A DNA stretch of 64,000 nucleotides from Pseudoflavonifractor sp. 524-17 (GTDB lineage: Bacteria > Bacillota > Clostridia > Oscillospirales > Oscillospiraceae): the NCBI RefSeq assembly GCF_009935845.1, contig NZ_QWEK01000022.1:16586-80585 (forward strand), written 5' to 3'. The notes below the pieces were generated by a model. It saw only the letters and a list, made by a program, of their open reading frames with translations, was not told the origin of the DNA and ran no database searches. Below, in pieces: positions 16,097 to 26,298 of the stretch. Position 1 is the stretch's first letter, and the number at the start of each line of letters is the position of its first letter. A program made the position numbers and the translations under genes.

Positions 16097-16619
16097 CTCT
16101 GACCTCCTGGGCGGCCTGGGCCCCCTGGAGGACCTCTACCAGCTTCAGGCCGAATTCAAACACGGATCCGGCGGCCTCGGCGGTGACGATATGGCCGCTG
16201 TGGACCACGGGCGTCCCCTTCTCCACCACAGCGGAGCCCATCTCCTCCTCCATGCCGGGGTAGCACACGGCGCCCTTCCGGTCCAGTATCCCCAGATTCG
16301 CCAGAATGGTGGGGGCGGCGCAGATGGCCGCCAGATAGATCCCCCGGTCGTAGGCCCCCTGGATGAGGGACTGGGCGGGCAGGCTGCTCTGGATGGCGTA
16401 CACGCCCCCCAGCCCGCCGGGCAGCACCACCATATCGGCCTGATCCGCGGACACATCCCGCAGCAGGCAGTCCGCCAGGACGGTGATGCCGTGGCCCCCG
16501 GTGACCTGGAGGGAGTCCACCCCCACCAGAAGCACCTCCAGGCCGGCCCGGCGGAGCAGGTCCGCCGGAACCAGCGCCTCCGCCTCCTCAAATCCCTGAC
16601 CGAGCAGGATAAAAATCAT
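16074..16619 (-). CDS. DJ-1/PfpI family protein
   Basis: A 181-residue DJ-1/YajL-type protein. The nucleophile elbow LAAICAAPTIL places the reactive cysteine at about residue 100, and the conserved acidic residue lies in GFEEAEA (9-15). Homologues are implicated in glyoxal/methylglyoxal detoxification or oxidative stress. The start ATG at 16619 has GGAGG upstream; a slightly longer frame lacks a ribosome site. It overlaps the downstream cycloligase gene. Confidence 0.88.
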   Translation of the reverse strand: MIFILLGQGFEEAEALVPADLLRRAGLEVLLVGVDSLQVTGGHGITVLADCLLRDVSADQADMVVLPGGLGGVYAIQSSLPAQSLIQGAYDRGIYLAAICAAPTILANLGILDRKGAVCYPGMEEEMGSAVVEKGTPVVHSGHIVTAEAAGSVFEFGLKLVEVLQGAQAAQEVRDAIHFHH

Positions 16620-16684
16620 TGTGATTTCCTCCAATCGTGATAATCATCTCAAAGGGGAGTTTCCGAATGAGCGCGGGAAATAAT

Positions 16685-17353
16685 CTATAGTTCCCGGGAA
16701 AGCTGGGCCCAGATTTCATCGTGAAGCGCTGAGATAGGGCGCACCCGGCCTTCTCCATCTGTGCAGGAAACCGTCCGCCACCCCAGGCGGGCGGCGGCGG
16801 AGTGGGCGGTCCGGCGGCACAGGGCCAGGTAGTCCAGATCGGTCTCGTGGATGTCGCCGCTGGTGTGGGTGTCCCGCTCTCTGGCCCGGAGGAGCTCCGC
16901 CGCCTGCCGGGTGGGCATGTCCAGATAGATCACAATGTCTGGCCGGGGCAGGCCCAGCCGGGCGTGCTCAAAGTCGTCCAGCCAGTCAAAGAAGGCATCC
17001 CACTCCTCCGGGGGCAGCTTGCAGGCCTGGTGGACGGCATTGGAGGTGGTATACCGGTCCGACAGCACCAGCCCGCCGGTCTGATACCACGCCCCCCACA
17101 CCTTTTTCCACGCGGCGTACCGGTCCACCGCGTAGAAGGCGGAGGCGGCGTAGGCGTTCACATCCCCGGGGCAGGCGCCAAATTCCCCCCGGAGATACAT
17201 CTGAATCAGCGCGGAGGACGGCTCTTGATACTGGGGGAAGACCAGCTTCTGAAAGGGGCGCCCCTCCGCCTCCAGCCTCTGGCAGAGCAGACGGAACTGG
17301 GTTGACTTCCCCGATCCATCCGTCCCCTCAAAGACAATCACTTTACCGGACAA
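16685..17353 (-). CDS. tmk: Thymidylate kinase
   Basis: A 222-residue dTMP kinase-like P-loop protein. The Walker A motif GTDGSGKST is at 10-18, a DRYTTSNAVHQ segment (about 98-108) corresponds to the DRY/F motif of TMP kinases, and the late helix carries arginines like the family lid (RARERD). It makes dTDP for DNA synthesis. The start is TTG at 17351-17353 with AGGGGGG 7 bases upstream. It follows the TagA-type glycosyltransferase stop at a distance of 11 bases. It is rather divergent from E. coli Tmk, so a broader deoxynucleoside kinase role is possible. Confidence 0.85.
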   Translation of the reverse strand: MSGKVIVFEGTDGSGKSTQFRLLCQRLEAEGRPFQKLVFPQYQEPSSALIQMYLRGEFGACPGDVNAYAASAFYAVDRYAAWKKVWGAWYQTGGLVLSDRYTTSNAVHQACKLPPEEWDAFFDWLDDFEHARLGLPRPDIVIYLDMPTRQAAELLRARERDTHTSGDIHETDLDYLALCRRTAHSAAARLGWRTVSCTDGEGRVRPISALHDEIWAQLSREL

Positions 17354-17364
17354 TAAAATCCCCC

Positions 17365-18087
17365 CTATTTGCCCCGGACGCGCTGGCCCGCAGCCTGAAC
17401 CAGCACCAGGGGGAGCTTAGCCATGCGGCTGATCCGCTTGGGGTCGTGAATCAGGCGGTAGCACCACTCCATCCCCATCTTCTGCCACCGCTCCGGCGCC
17501 CGCTGGGTGACCCCGGCGAACACATCCAGGGCGCCCCCCAGGCCGATCATAAATTTCGCGCCGGTGGCCGGGCCGTTCTGCGCCATCCACAGCTCCTGCT
17601 TGGGCGCCCCCAGGCCCACCAGCACCACATCCGCCTGAGCCTCCTGAATGGCGGAGACGACGGGGGCGTCCTCCTTAAAATAACCGTCGTGGGTGCCGCA
17701 CACGGTCAGGCCGGGGTACTGCCCCCGCAGGGAGGCCGCCGCCAGCTCCGCTATGCCGGGCTTTGACCCCAGGAGGAACAGCCGCCTGCCAGTCCGGGCC
17801 GCCCAGGCGATAAGGCCGCTGGCAAAGTCAATCCCCGGCACCCGGCCTTTCAGGGGCCGGCCCAGAATGCGGGAGGCGTAGATCACGCCGATCCCGTCCG
17901 GCATGGACAGGTCCGCCTGGTTGAGCACCTCGCGGAAGGCCTCATTATCCCGGGCGGAGAGAATAAATTCAGGGTTGGGCGTCACCGCATAGTGAAAGCC
18001 GCCCGCCTCAATGAGAGAGGCGGCGGTGTGGACCATCTCCTCCAAAGAGAGATCGTCAAAGCGCACGCCCAGTACTTCGGTTTTCAA
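17365..18087 (-). CDS. WecG/TagA/CpsF family glycosyltransferase
   Basis: About 240 residues of a GT26 enzyme, which transfers ManNAc(A) to a lipid-linked GlcNAc in wall teichoic acid or polysaccharide assembly. Motifs: TPNPEFILSAR, MPDGIGVIYASR and VLVGLGAPKQELWM. Two starts are plausible. TTG at 18087 has CCGGAGG 9 bases upstream and gives the short N-terminus usual in the family (LKTEVLGVRF); ATG at 18135 adds 16 residues but has a poor ribosome site. I prefer TTG. No other teichoic-acid genes are in the window. Confidence 0.87.
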   Translation of the reverse strand: MKTEVLGVRFDDLSLEEMVHTAASLIEAGGFHYAVTPNPEFILSARDNEAFREVLNQADLSMPDGIGVIYASRILGRPLKGRVPGIDFASGLIAWAARTGRRLFLLGSKPGIAELAAASLRGQYPGLTVCGTHDGYFKEDAPVVSAIQEAQADVVLVGLGAPKQELWMAQNGPATGAKFMIGLGGALDVFAGVTQRAPERWQKMGMEWCYRLIHDPKRISRMAKLPLVLVQAAGQRVRGK

Positions 18088-18322
18088 ATCCACAGACCTC
18101 CGGATCAGAATATCATGTCCCATAGATTTTCCCATTTTAACACAAGGCGGCGGAAAAGTAAACCTGCCGCGATCATTGTCAGCCTGTGGAAAATGTTTTC
18201 GCCGGACTGAGCGCAGTGTTCAGCACTTCAAATTGGGGGAACCCTGACGGATCCCTTCCTCCAAAACCCTCAGATTTTGCTTTTTGACAATCTGCATGGT
18301 ATCCCTATTTCACGAAAACAGA

Positions 18323-18351
18323 TTGAGCCGGATCAGATCCCATGCTATAAT
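18323..18351 (+). promoter_or_regulatory. Promoter of the nitrilase-family gene
   Basis: -35 TTGAGC (18323-18328), 17-bp spacer and -10 TATAAT (18346-18351). The upstream 18136-18322 stretch holds nothing I recognise. Confidence 0.6.
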
Positions 18352-18389
18352 CAAAGCGATCAACTGTCTGCAGGAGGAGAGAGGCCGCC

Positions 18390-19121
18390 ATGAAAATCGC
18401 TTTATTGCAGATAGCTGCGGGACATACGCTGGACAGCACCCTTGACAAGGGGATTTCCTTTTGCCGCAGGGCAAAGGAGCTGAATCTGGCGATTGGAATC
18501 ACGCTGCTCGAAGCGTGGGAGACCGGACCGAAAAACACGCTGATCCTATTTGACCGCTTTGGAAGACGGGTCCTTCAATTCTCTAAGGTACATACCTGTG
18601 ATTTCGATGTGGAGCGGAATCTGACCCCCGGTGACGGTTTTTATGTCTCAGATCTGGATACAGCGTCTGGAATCGTAAAGGTTGGCGCCATGATATGCTT
18701 TGACCGCGAATTTCCTGAAAGCGCAAGAATCCTGATGCTGAAAGGCGCCGAGATCATACTTGTGCCAAACGCCTGCCCAATGGAGATCAACCGTCTGTCC
18801 CAGCTTCGGGCCAGGGCATACGAAAACATGCTTGCAATCGCAACCTGCAACTACCCCGCAGGGGTTCCCAACTGCAACGGCCGCTCAAGCGCCTTCGACG
18901 GCGTGGCGTATCTGCCTGACTGCCCCGGCTCCAGAGATACCTGCATTGTGGAGGCGGACGAGTCAGAGGGAATATGGATCGCCGCTTTTGACATGGAGAT
19001 GATCCGGAAATACTGCCGCGAAGAGATTCACGGGAACGCCTACAGGCGCCCGCGCAAATATAAGCTCCTCTGCACAGAAAAAATAGACGTTCCATTTGTG
19101 CGGGCGGACCATCGGGAATAG
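18390..19121 (+). CDS. Carbon-nitrogen hydrolase (nitrilase) homologue with internal deletion
   Basis: A 243-residue protein of the nitrilase superfamily that lacks part of the normal fold. Catalytic Lys66 (FSKVHTCDF) and Cys103 (GAMICFDREFPE) are present. The N-terminal block that should carry the catalytic Glu (usually ALFPEMW or similar) is missing: the chain runs from FCRRAKE straight into LNLAIGITLLEAW, which normally lies some 50-70 residues later. The deletion is in frame and the rest reads cleanly, so the product is probably stable but inactive as an amidohydrolase. AGGAGGAGAG precedes the ATG. Base composition is slightly lower in GC than the neighbours. Confidence 0.75.
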   Translation: MKIALLQIAAGHTLDSTLDKGISFCRRAKELNLAIGITLLEAWETGPKNTLILFDRFGRRVLQFSKVHTCDFDVERNLTPGDGFYVSDLDTASGIVKVGAMICFDREFPESARILMLKGAEIILVPNACPMEINRLSQLRARAYENMLAIATCNYPAGVPNCNGRSSAFDGVAYLPDCPGSRDTCIVEADESEGIWIAAFDMEMIRKYCREEIHGNAYRRPRKYKLLCTEKIDVPFVRADHRE

Positions 19122-19251
19122 AGGAGTCGCGTTATGGACGGTATCATGGAATTTTCCAGCCGGGAGAAGCGCAGGTGGTCGGAGAAAAACAAGGCGCTGC
19201 ATTTATGGTGCGCACAGGGAAGAACTGCCGGCGCGCACCCGCTAAAACAAA

Positions 19252-19280
19252 TTGAACCCGGCAGATCCCTGTGGTATAAT
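19252..19280 (+). promoter_or_regulatory. Promoter of the deacetylase-like gene
   Basis: -35 TTGAAC (19252-19257), 17-bp spacer and -10 TATAAT (19275-19280). Confidence 0.65.
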
Positions 19281-19397
19281 CAGTATTGCCTCCGATGTGG
19301 TGATTCCCCATGTCCTTCAGGACTTTGCCGGCCACTACCAGCGGCCGGAGATCTTCGCGCCCCTCTTCGCGCAATATGTTCAGGAGAAGTCTGAATC

Positions 19398-20639
19398 ATG
19401 TCAGGAAAAAGAAAATGGACCGTACGCCCGCCGGGGATGAGGCCCAGGGCCGGTCTGCCGCTGCTGCTCGCGGCGCTGATCCTGCTGGCGGTCTTTCCGC
19501 TGGCCGCCGCCACCACAGACGTGCAGGTCTACCATCTGGCGGTAAACGACACCCTCATCGACGTGGACACCGGTCTTACCGCCGCCAACATGCCCATCGC
19601 GGTGGGCGGCACTATCTATGTCCCCTACACCATTTTTGACAAAAACCTCTCCAAGGTGGACCTGGGCATCTCATGCAGCCAGGTCCACGAGGGGGGGATC
19701 CACACGCTTACCCTCTACAGCCTCAGCGGCACCCTGAAATTTGACATCAATGCCCAGACCTGCGAGTCCACCAACGGCCCTATGGATATGCGGGCGGTGG
19801 TGCGCAACGGCCGGGTCTACCTCCCCGCCAACGGCGTGTGCCAGTTTTTCGGCCTCCAGTACAGCTACCGCCCCACCCGTTCCGCAGGCGTGCTTATCCG
19901 CATTAAAAACAGCTACGCCGTCCTGGATGACACCCGCTTCATGCGCTCCGCCGCCTCCCTGATGCAGCAGCGGTATGACCAGTATGTTCAGCGTCTGACG
20001 GTCACCCCCACCCCTGTGTCCACTCCCGCCGCCACGCCGGCGCCTCCCCAGCCCTCCCCGGCGCCCCAGCCGACGCAGGCTCCGGAGGACCCAGAGGACC
20101 CAGACCGCCCGGAGATCCACACCCGCCTGGCTTTCGCCTGCACCGGCGGGCAGGGCCTGTCCGCCATTCTGGACGCCCTGTCCCGTCAGGGCCTGCGCAC
20201 CGTCTTTTTCTTCCGGCCGGAGCAGCTGGTTCAGCAGGAAGCCCAGGTGCGCGCCGTCCTGGCCGCCGGACACCAGGTAGGCCTGCTTGTGGACGGCGGC
20301 GATGCCGCCGCAGGCGCCCTGTCGGAGGGCAGCCGGATGCTGGAGCGCATCGCCTGGACCCGCACCCACATTGCATGTCTCGACGGCGGCGGCAGGGCGC
20401 TGCGTACCACACTGGGCCAGGAGGGCTGGCGGTTTTGGACCACCCAGGTGGACGGCCGTACCGACGGCAGCGCCTTCCATGTGGGACAGCTGATATCCCA
20501 GGTACTGGCCGGCCGGGATACCGTCCACATCCTGCTGGACGACAGCAGCGTCACCGCCGCCGCCCTGGAGCAGCTCTTCCGCCGCATGGAGGGGGAGGAA
20601 TGTCTCCCCTACTCGGTTTTGGAGACTGATTTGCCCTAG
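19398..20639 (+). CDS. Exported stalk-domain protein with degenerate polysaccharide deacetylase domain
   Basis: A 413-residue exported protein. A signal peptide (about 1-38) is followed by a copper-amine-oxidase-N-like stalk domain (about 42-170; MPIAVGGTIYVPYTIF and GRVYLPANGVCQFFGL). A Pro/Thr/Ala linker (about 203-235) leads to a NodB-like domain (about 240-410). In active deacetylases the first motif is a TFDDGP-type metal site; here it reads LAFACTGGQG, and no HSxxH motif is visible. The second half is therefore probably a pseudoenzyme, perhaps glycan-binding. AGGAG lies 10 bases before the ATG. The next gene follows after a 49-base gap. Confidence 0.75.
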   Translation: MSGKRKWTVRPPGMRPRAGLPLLLAALILLAVFPLAAATTDVQVYHLAVNDTLIDVDTGLTAANMPIAVGGTIYVPYTIFDKNLSKVDLGISCSQVHEGGIHTLTLYSLSGTLKFDINAQTCESTNGPMDMRAVVRNGRVYLPANGVCQFFGLQYSYRPTRSAGVLIRIKNSYAVLDDTRFMRSAASLMQQRYDQYVQRLTVTPTPVSTPAATPAPPQPSPAPQPTQAPEDPEDPDRPEIHTRLAFACTGGQGLSAILDALSRQGLRTVFFFRPEQLVQQEAQVRAVLAAGHQVGLLVDGGDAAAGALSEGSRMLERIAWTRTHIACLDGGGRALRTTLGQEGWRFWTTQVDGRTDGSAFHVGQLISQVLAGRDTVHILLDDSSVTAAALEQLFRRMEGEECLPYSVLETDLP

Positions 20640-20688
20640 AGTCTGTTTGAACCCCTGCAAAACACCCAAAGGAAAGGGAGAAAACCCT

Positions 20689-21849
20689 ATGAGAAGCGTA
20701 TATATGGACAACGGCGCCACCTCTTACCCCAAGGCCCCCGGCGTGGGGGAGGCCATGGCGGACTATATTGTCAATGTGGGCTGTAACATTGGCCGGGGGG
20801 GCTATCAGTCCGCCTACGACGCCGCCTCTCTGGCCCTGGACACGCGGGACCAGCTCTGCCGGCTGGTCAGCGGCCCCGGCCCCCGCAATGTGATCTTCAC
20901 CCCCGGGGCCACCTATGGGCTGAATATTCTCCTCAAGGGGCTGCTCAAGCCGGGGGACCGGGTGCTCACCTCCCCTATGGAGCATAACGCCGTGCTGCGC
21001 CCCCTCACCCAGCTCCAGGCCCAGGGGGTGCAGGTGGACTTTTTCCCCTGCAACGACAGGGGGGAGCTCCTCCTCTCCCAGGCGGAGGCCCTTATTACCC
21101 CCCAAGTGCGGGCGGTGATTCTCACCCACGCCTCCAACGTGTGCGGCACGGTGATGCCTGTCCAGGCGGTGGGGCGGCTGTGCCGGGAGCGGGGGGTGCT
21201 CTTTTTGGTGGACGCCGCCCAGACCGCAGGCGTCCTGCCCATCGACATGAAGGCCATGGGCATTGACGCCGTCGCCTTTCCCGGGCACAAGGGGCTTCTG
21301 GGGCCCCAAGGCATCGGCGCTCTGGTGCTCACCGACGCCTTGGCCGCCCAGATCGATCCTCTGGTGGCCGGCGGCACGGGAAGCGTCTCTCACGAGCTGG
21401 ACATGCCCTCCTTCCTCCCCGACCGCTTTGAGCCGGGCACCCTCAACCTCCCCGGCATCTACGGCCTCCACGCCGCCCTTGCCTTCCTGGAGGCCCAAGG
21501 AGAGGAGCTCCGGGCCAAGGAGCGCGCGCTGGCCCGCCGCCTGTGGACCCGGCTGAGGGAGCTGGAGGGGGACGGCCTCCGGGTGACGGGGGCGGAGGAC
21601 CCGGACCGCCGCACCGGCGTAGTCTCCGTGGACTTTCTCCAGGGGGACAACGGGGAGATGGCCTTCCGGCTGGAGCAGGGGTACGGCATCGCCACCCGCT
21701 GCGGCCTCCACTGCGCCCCTGCCGCCCACCAGACGCTAAATACCTACCCCCAGGGGACGGTCCGCTTTTCTGTGGGCCCCTTCCTGTCCGCTGAGGATGT
21801 GGACTATGTCCACGGGGCGGTGGAAGCCCTCCTCCGGGAGGGGCGGTAG
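20689..21849 (+). CDS. Class-V aminotransferase / cysteine desulfurase-like protein
   Basis: A 386-residue PLP enzyme of the NifS/SufS fold. The PLP lysine is Lys201 in FPGHKGLLGPQG; the cofactor-contacting His99 (MEHNAV) and VDAAQTAGV are in place. A cysteine-bearing loop (TRCGLHCAPAAH, about 336-347) precedes the C-terminal small domain and could be the desulfurase nucleophile. The product resembles the branch annotated as cysteine desulfurase family protein, outside isc or suf operons, so the physiological sulfur acceptor is unclear. The start ATG at 20689 is preceded by GGAAAGGGAG. The response regulator ATG follows after 3 bases. Confidence 0.88.
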   Translation: MRSVYMDNGATSYPKAPGVGEAMADYIVNVGCNIGRGGYQSAYDAASLALDTRDQLCRLVSGPGPRNVIFTPGATYGLNILLKGLLKPGDRVLTSPMEHNAVLRPLTQLQAQGVQVDFFPCNDRGELLLSQAEALITPQVRAVILTHASNVCGTVMPVQAVGRLCRERGVLFLVDAAQTAGVLPIDMKAMGIDAVAFPGHKGLLGPQGIGALVLTDALAAQIDPLVAGGTGSVSHELDMPSFLPDRFEPGTLNLPGIYGLHAALAFLEAQGEELRAKERALARRLWTRLRELEGDGLRVTGAEDPDRRTGVVSVDFLQGDNGEMAFRLEQGYGIATRCGLHCAPAAHQTLNTYPQGTVRFSVGPFLSAEDVDYVHGAVEALLREGR

Positions 21850-21852
21850 CCT

Positions 21853-22530
21853 ATGGCACACCGCATCTTCATTGTGGAGGACGACCCCTCCATCCGCCAG
21901 GCGCTGTCCGCCCTGCTGGAGCGATACGGCTACACCTGCCTTACCACCGGGGACTTTCACGATGTGGCCGGACAGATCCTCTCCTCCGGGGCCCATCTGG
22001 TACTGCTGGATCTGAACCTCCCCTACCAGGACGGCTGCCACATCTGCCAGCAGGTCCGCGCCGCCTCTTCCCTGCCCATTATCGTGGTCACCAGCCGGGA
22101 CACCGAGCTGGACGAGGTGATGAGCATGAGCCTGGGGGCGGACGACTTTCTCACCAAGCCCTACCACACCCAGGTCCTGCTGGCCCGGATCGCCCGGCTG
22201 CTCCAGCGGGCCTACCCCGCCCAGGACGCCGCCCCCACCCTGCGATACGGGCCCCTCACCCTGGATCTGGGCCGGGGCGCCGCCTGCGTCAACGGCCAAT
22301 CGGCGCAGCTCACCCGAAACGAAACCCGTATTCTCCAGCGCCTTATGGCCCAGCCAGGGGAGATTGTCTCCCGCTGCGCTCTGATGGAGGCCCTGTGGCA
22401 CTCGGACGCCTTCGTGGACGACAACACCCTCACCGTCAACGTCACCCGCCTGCGCCGCCGGCTGGAGGAGCTGGGCTTGGGCGGCGCCCTCACCACCCGC
22501 CGGGGACAGGGGTACTGCCTATGCCTCTGA
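21853..22530 (+). CDS. OmpR-family response regulator
   Basis: A 225-residue response regulator: receiver domain with acidic residues Glu9, Asp10 and Asp11, phosphoacceptor Asp53 (LVLLDLNLP) and Lys in FLTKPY, then an OmpR/PhoB winged-helix domain (about 130-225; VDDNTLTVNVTRLRRRLEEL). It regulates transcription in response to the kinase encoded next. The stop overlaps the kinase start by 10 bases and the upstream aminotransferase ends 3 bases before it, so the three form one operon. Confidence 0.95.
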   Translation: MAHRIFIVEDDPSIRQALSALLERYGYTCLTTGDFHDVAGQILSSGAHLVLLDLNLPYQDGCHICQQVRAASSLPIIVVTSRDTELDEVMSMSLGADDFLTKPYHTQVLLARIARLLQRAYPAQDAAPTLRYGPLTLDLGRGAACVNGQSAQLTRNETRILQRLMAQPGEIVSRCALMEALWHSDAFVDDNTLTVNVTRLRRRLEELGLGGALTTRRGQGYCLCL

Positions 22531-23540
22531 GCGCCTTTTTTAAGGAAAAGCTGGCTCTTCTGGGGGGACTGGCTTTGGGCTGCGCCTTCCTCAGCGCCCT
22601 GCTCCGGGCTCTGGGGCTGGGGGGACAGGTTATCGCATTTCTCTGTCTGGTGATGGCCCTGTGCGTCCTCCTCCCCTTGGGGGCGGAGTATGTCAAGCGG
22701 CGTGCCTTCTACCAGCACACCGCCCTCCTTCTGGATGAGCTGGAGGAGTCCTATCTCCTCCCCAGCCTCCTCTCTTCCCCCACGTTCTGGGAGGGGGAGT
22801 TCCTTCGCGACACCGCCGTCCGGCTGGCCCGGGACATGAACAATCAAGTGGCCGCTGCCCGCCGGGAGAGCCGGGACTATCGGGAGTATGTGGAGACCTG
22901 GGTCCACGAGATCAAGACCCCCATCGCCGCCGCCAATCTGCTGCTGGAGAACCACCCCGGCCCCCTGGCCCAGGGGGTGGGGGAGAGCCTGTTCCAGGTG
23001 GAGGAGTACGTGGAGCAGGCCCTGTTCTACGCCCGCAGCGGCGCGATGGAGCGGGACTATCTGGTGCGCAGTATGCCCTTGGAAGCATCGGTGCGCTCCG
23101 CAGTGCGGCGGTACGCCCGCCCCCTCATCGCCAACCGCTTCCAGCTGGATCTGGGGGAGTGGACCGCCCAGGTGGCCGCCGACCCCAAGTGGGTGGAGTT
23201 CATTTTGGGCCAGCTCATCTCCAACGCGGTAAAGTACCGGGGCCAAAATCCCCTGCTCCGCTTCGACTTCCAGTCCGAGCGGGACGCCGTCCGCCTCACT
23301 GTGGCGGACAACGGCATTGGCATCCCCGCCGCCGACCTGCCCCGGATTTTTGACAAGGGCTTCACCGGCGCCAACGGCCGGAGCTGCTCCGCCCGCTCCA
23401 CCGGCATGGGCCTCTATCTCTGCCGCAAGCTGTGCCTGGGCCTGGGCTTGAATCTCACCGCCGCCTCCCGTCCCGGGGAGGGTACCCAGATTACCATCAC
23501 CTTCCCCAAGGGCCGCCTGCACACCCTGTCAGAGTCATAA
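22521..23540 (+). CDS. Sensor histidine kinase, BceS-like
   Basis: A 339-residue kinase. Two membrane spans (about 10-30 and 35-57) have almost no extracellular loop, the intramembrane-sensing layout of BceS-type kinases that work with ABC peptide exporters. His129 in WVHEIKTPIAA is the phosphorylation site. N, G1 and G2 boxes (LISNAVKYR, DNGIGI, STGMGLYL) make the ATP site. The start ATG at 22521 lies inside the end of the response regulator gene. No BceAB-type exporter is adjacent, which is unusual for this kinase class. Confidence 0.93.
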   Translation: MPLSAFFKEKLALLGGLALGCAFLSALLRALGLGGQVIAFLCLVMALCVLLPLGAEYVKRRAFYQHTALLLDELEESYLLPSLLSSPTFWEGEFLRDTAVRLARDMNNQVAAARRESRDYREYVETWVHEIKTPIAAANLLLENHPGPLAQGVGESLFQVEEYVEQALFYARSGAMERDYLVRSMPLEASVRSAVRRYARPLIANRFQLDLGEWTAQVAADPKWVEFILGQLISNAVKYRGQNPLLRFDFQSERDAVRLTVADNGIGIPAADLPRIFDKGFTGANGRSCSARSTGMGLYLCRKLCLGLGLNLTAASRPGEGTQITITFPKGRLHTLSES

Positions 23541-23602
23541 CCCCCGCCTCTCCTTTGTTCCCAGGCGGGGCCGGTTCCTTTCCCAAATCTTGCCTTCCCA
23601 GC

Positions 23603-23640
23603 AAAAGGGCGGCTGGTGCTTGCGCACCAGCCGCCCTTTG
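23603..23640. terminator. Bidirectional terminator between kinase and CbrC-like gene
   Basis: AAAGGGCGGCTGGTGC and GCACCAGCCGCCCTTT form a perfect 16-bp stem with a TTGC loop, between convergent genes. Confidence 0.75.
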
Positions 23641-23645
23641 ACCTG

Positions 23646-25355
<1,710 letters not shown>

Positions 25356-25363
<8 letters not shown>

Positions 25364-26285
25364 AGCGATGACAGCACACGCTCCCTTCTCCGGCGGCGGT
25401 CAACTCCGGCGCTTCCCGCCGGCAGCGCTCCTCCGCGTAGGGACAGCGGGGGTGGAAGACGCAGCCGGAGGGCTGATCGGTAAAGGCGGGGGAAAAGCCG
25501 GGCATGGGCTTCATCCCCAGATGGGGCAGCGAGGCGATCAGTCCCTGGGTGTAGGGGTGCCGCGGGGCGGCGAAGAGGGCCGGGGCGGGGCCGGTCTCCA
25601 CCACCCGGCCGCAGTACATGACCACAATCCGGTCACACAGCTTCCGGGCCAGGAGCAGATCGTGGGTGATGACCAGAAGGCCCCACCGCCCCTCCCGGCG
25701 GGACAGCCTCAGGGTGTCGTACACCTGCTCCCGCACCACCGCGTCCAGGCCCTTGGTGGGCTCGTCGGCGATGATCCACCGGGGCTGCGCCGCCGCCGCA
25801 ATGGCAGTCAACACCCGCTGCCGCATCCCCCCGGACAGCTCAAAGGGGTAGCGCCGGGCGGTCTCCTCCGGGCGGGAAAAGCCCATCCGCTCCAGCAGCG
25901 CCAGGGTACGGGCCCTGGCCTCCCGCCGGCCCGCGCCGGTCAGGCGGAAGACCTCCTCAATCTGCCTGCCCGCCCGGAGGCTGGGATTTAACGACGTGCC
26001 TGGATTCTGGGCCACCAGGGCGATCTCCCGCCCCCGGATTTGGCACATCTCCCGTTCGCCCAGGGCGGTCAGCTCCCGCTTATCCAAAAAGATCCGGCCG
26101 GACACAGCGGCGGCGGGGAGCAGGCCCAGAATGGACAGTCCCAGCACCGACTTGCCGCTGCCGGTCTCGCCGATGATCCCCGTGGCCTCCTCCTGGCGGA
26201 AGGAGACCGTCGCATGGTTCACCGCCAAAACCTCCCCTGAGGGGGTGGCGAAGCGGACGCACAGGTCGTTCAGGCTCAGCCCCAT
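25356..26285 (-). CDS. ABC transporter ATP-binding protein (NikD/OppD type)
   Basis: A 309-residue ATPase. Walker A GETGSGKS (about 40-47), signature LSGGMRQRV, Walker B WIIADEPTKGLD and the H-loop VITHD are present. The C-terminal extension with FHPRCPYAEERCRREAP is the oligopeptide/dipeptide/nickel ATPase tail, whose cysteines form an Fe-S or disulfide site in some members. The start ATG at 26285 has GAGGGG upstream. It sits between the permease and the second ATPase. Confidence 0.92.
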
Positions 26286-26298
26286 ACTTTTCCCCTCC

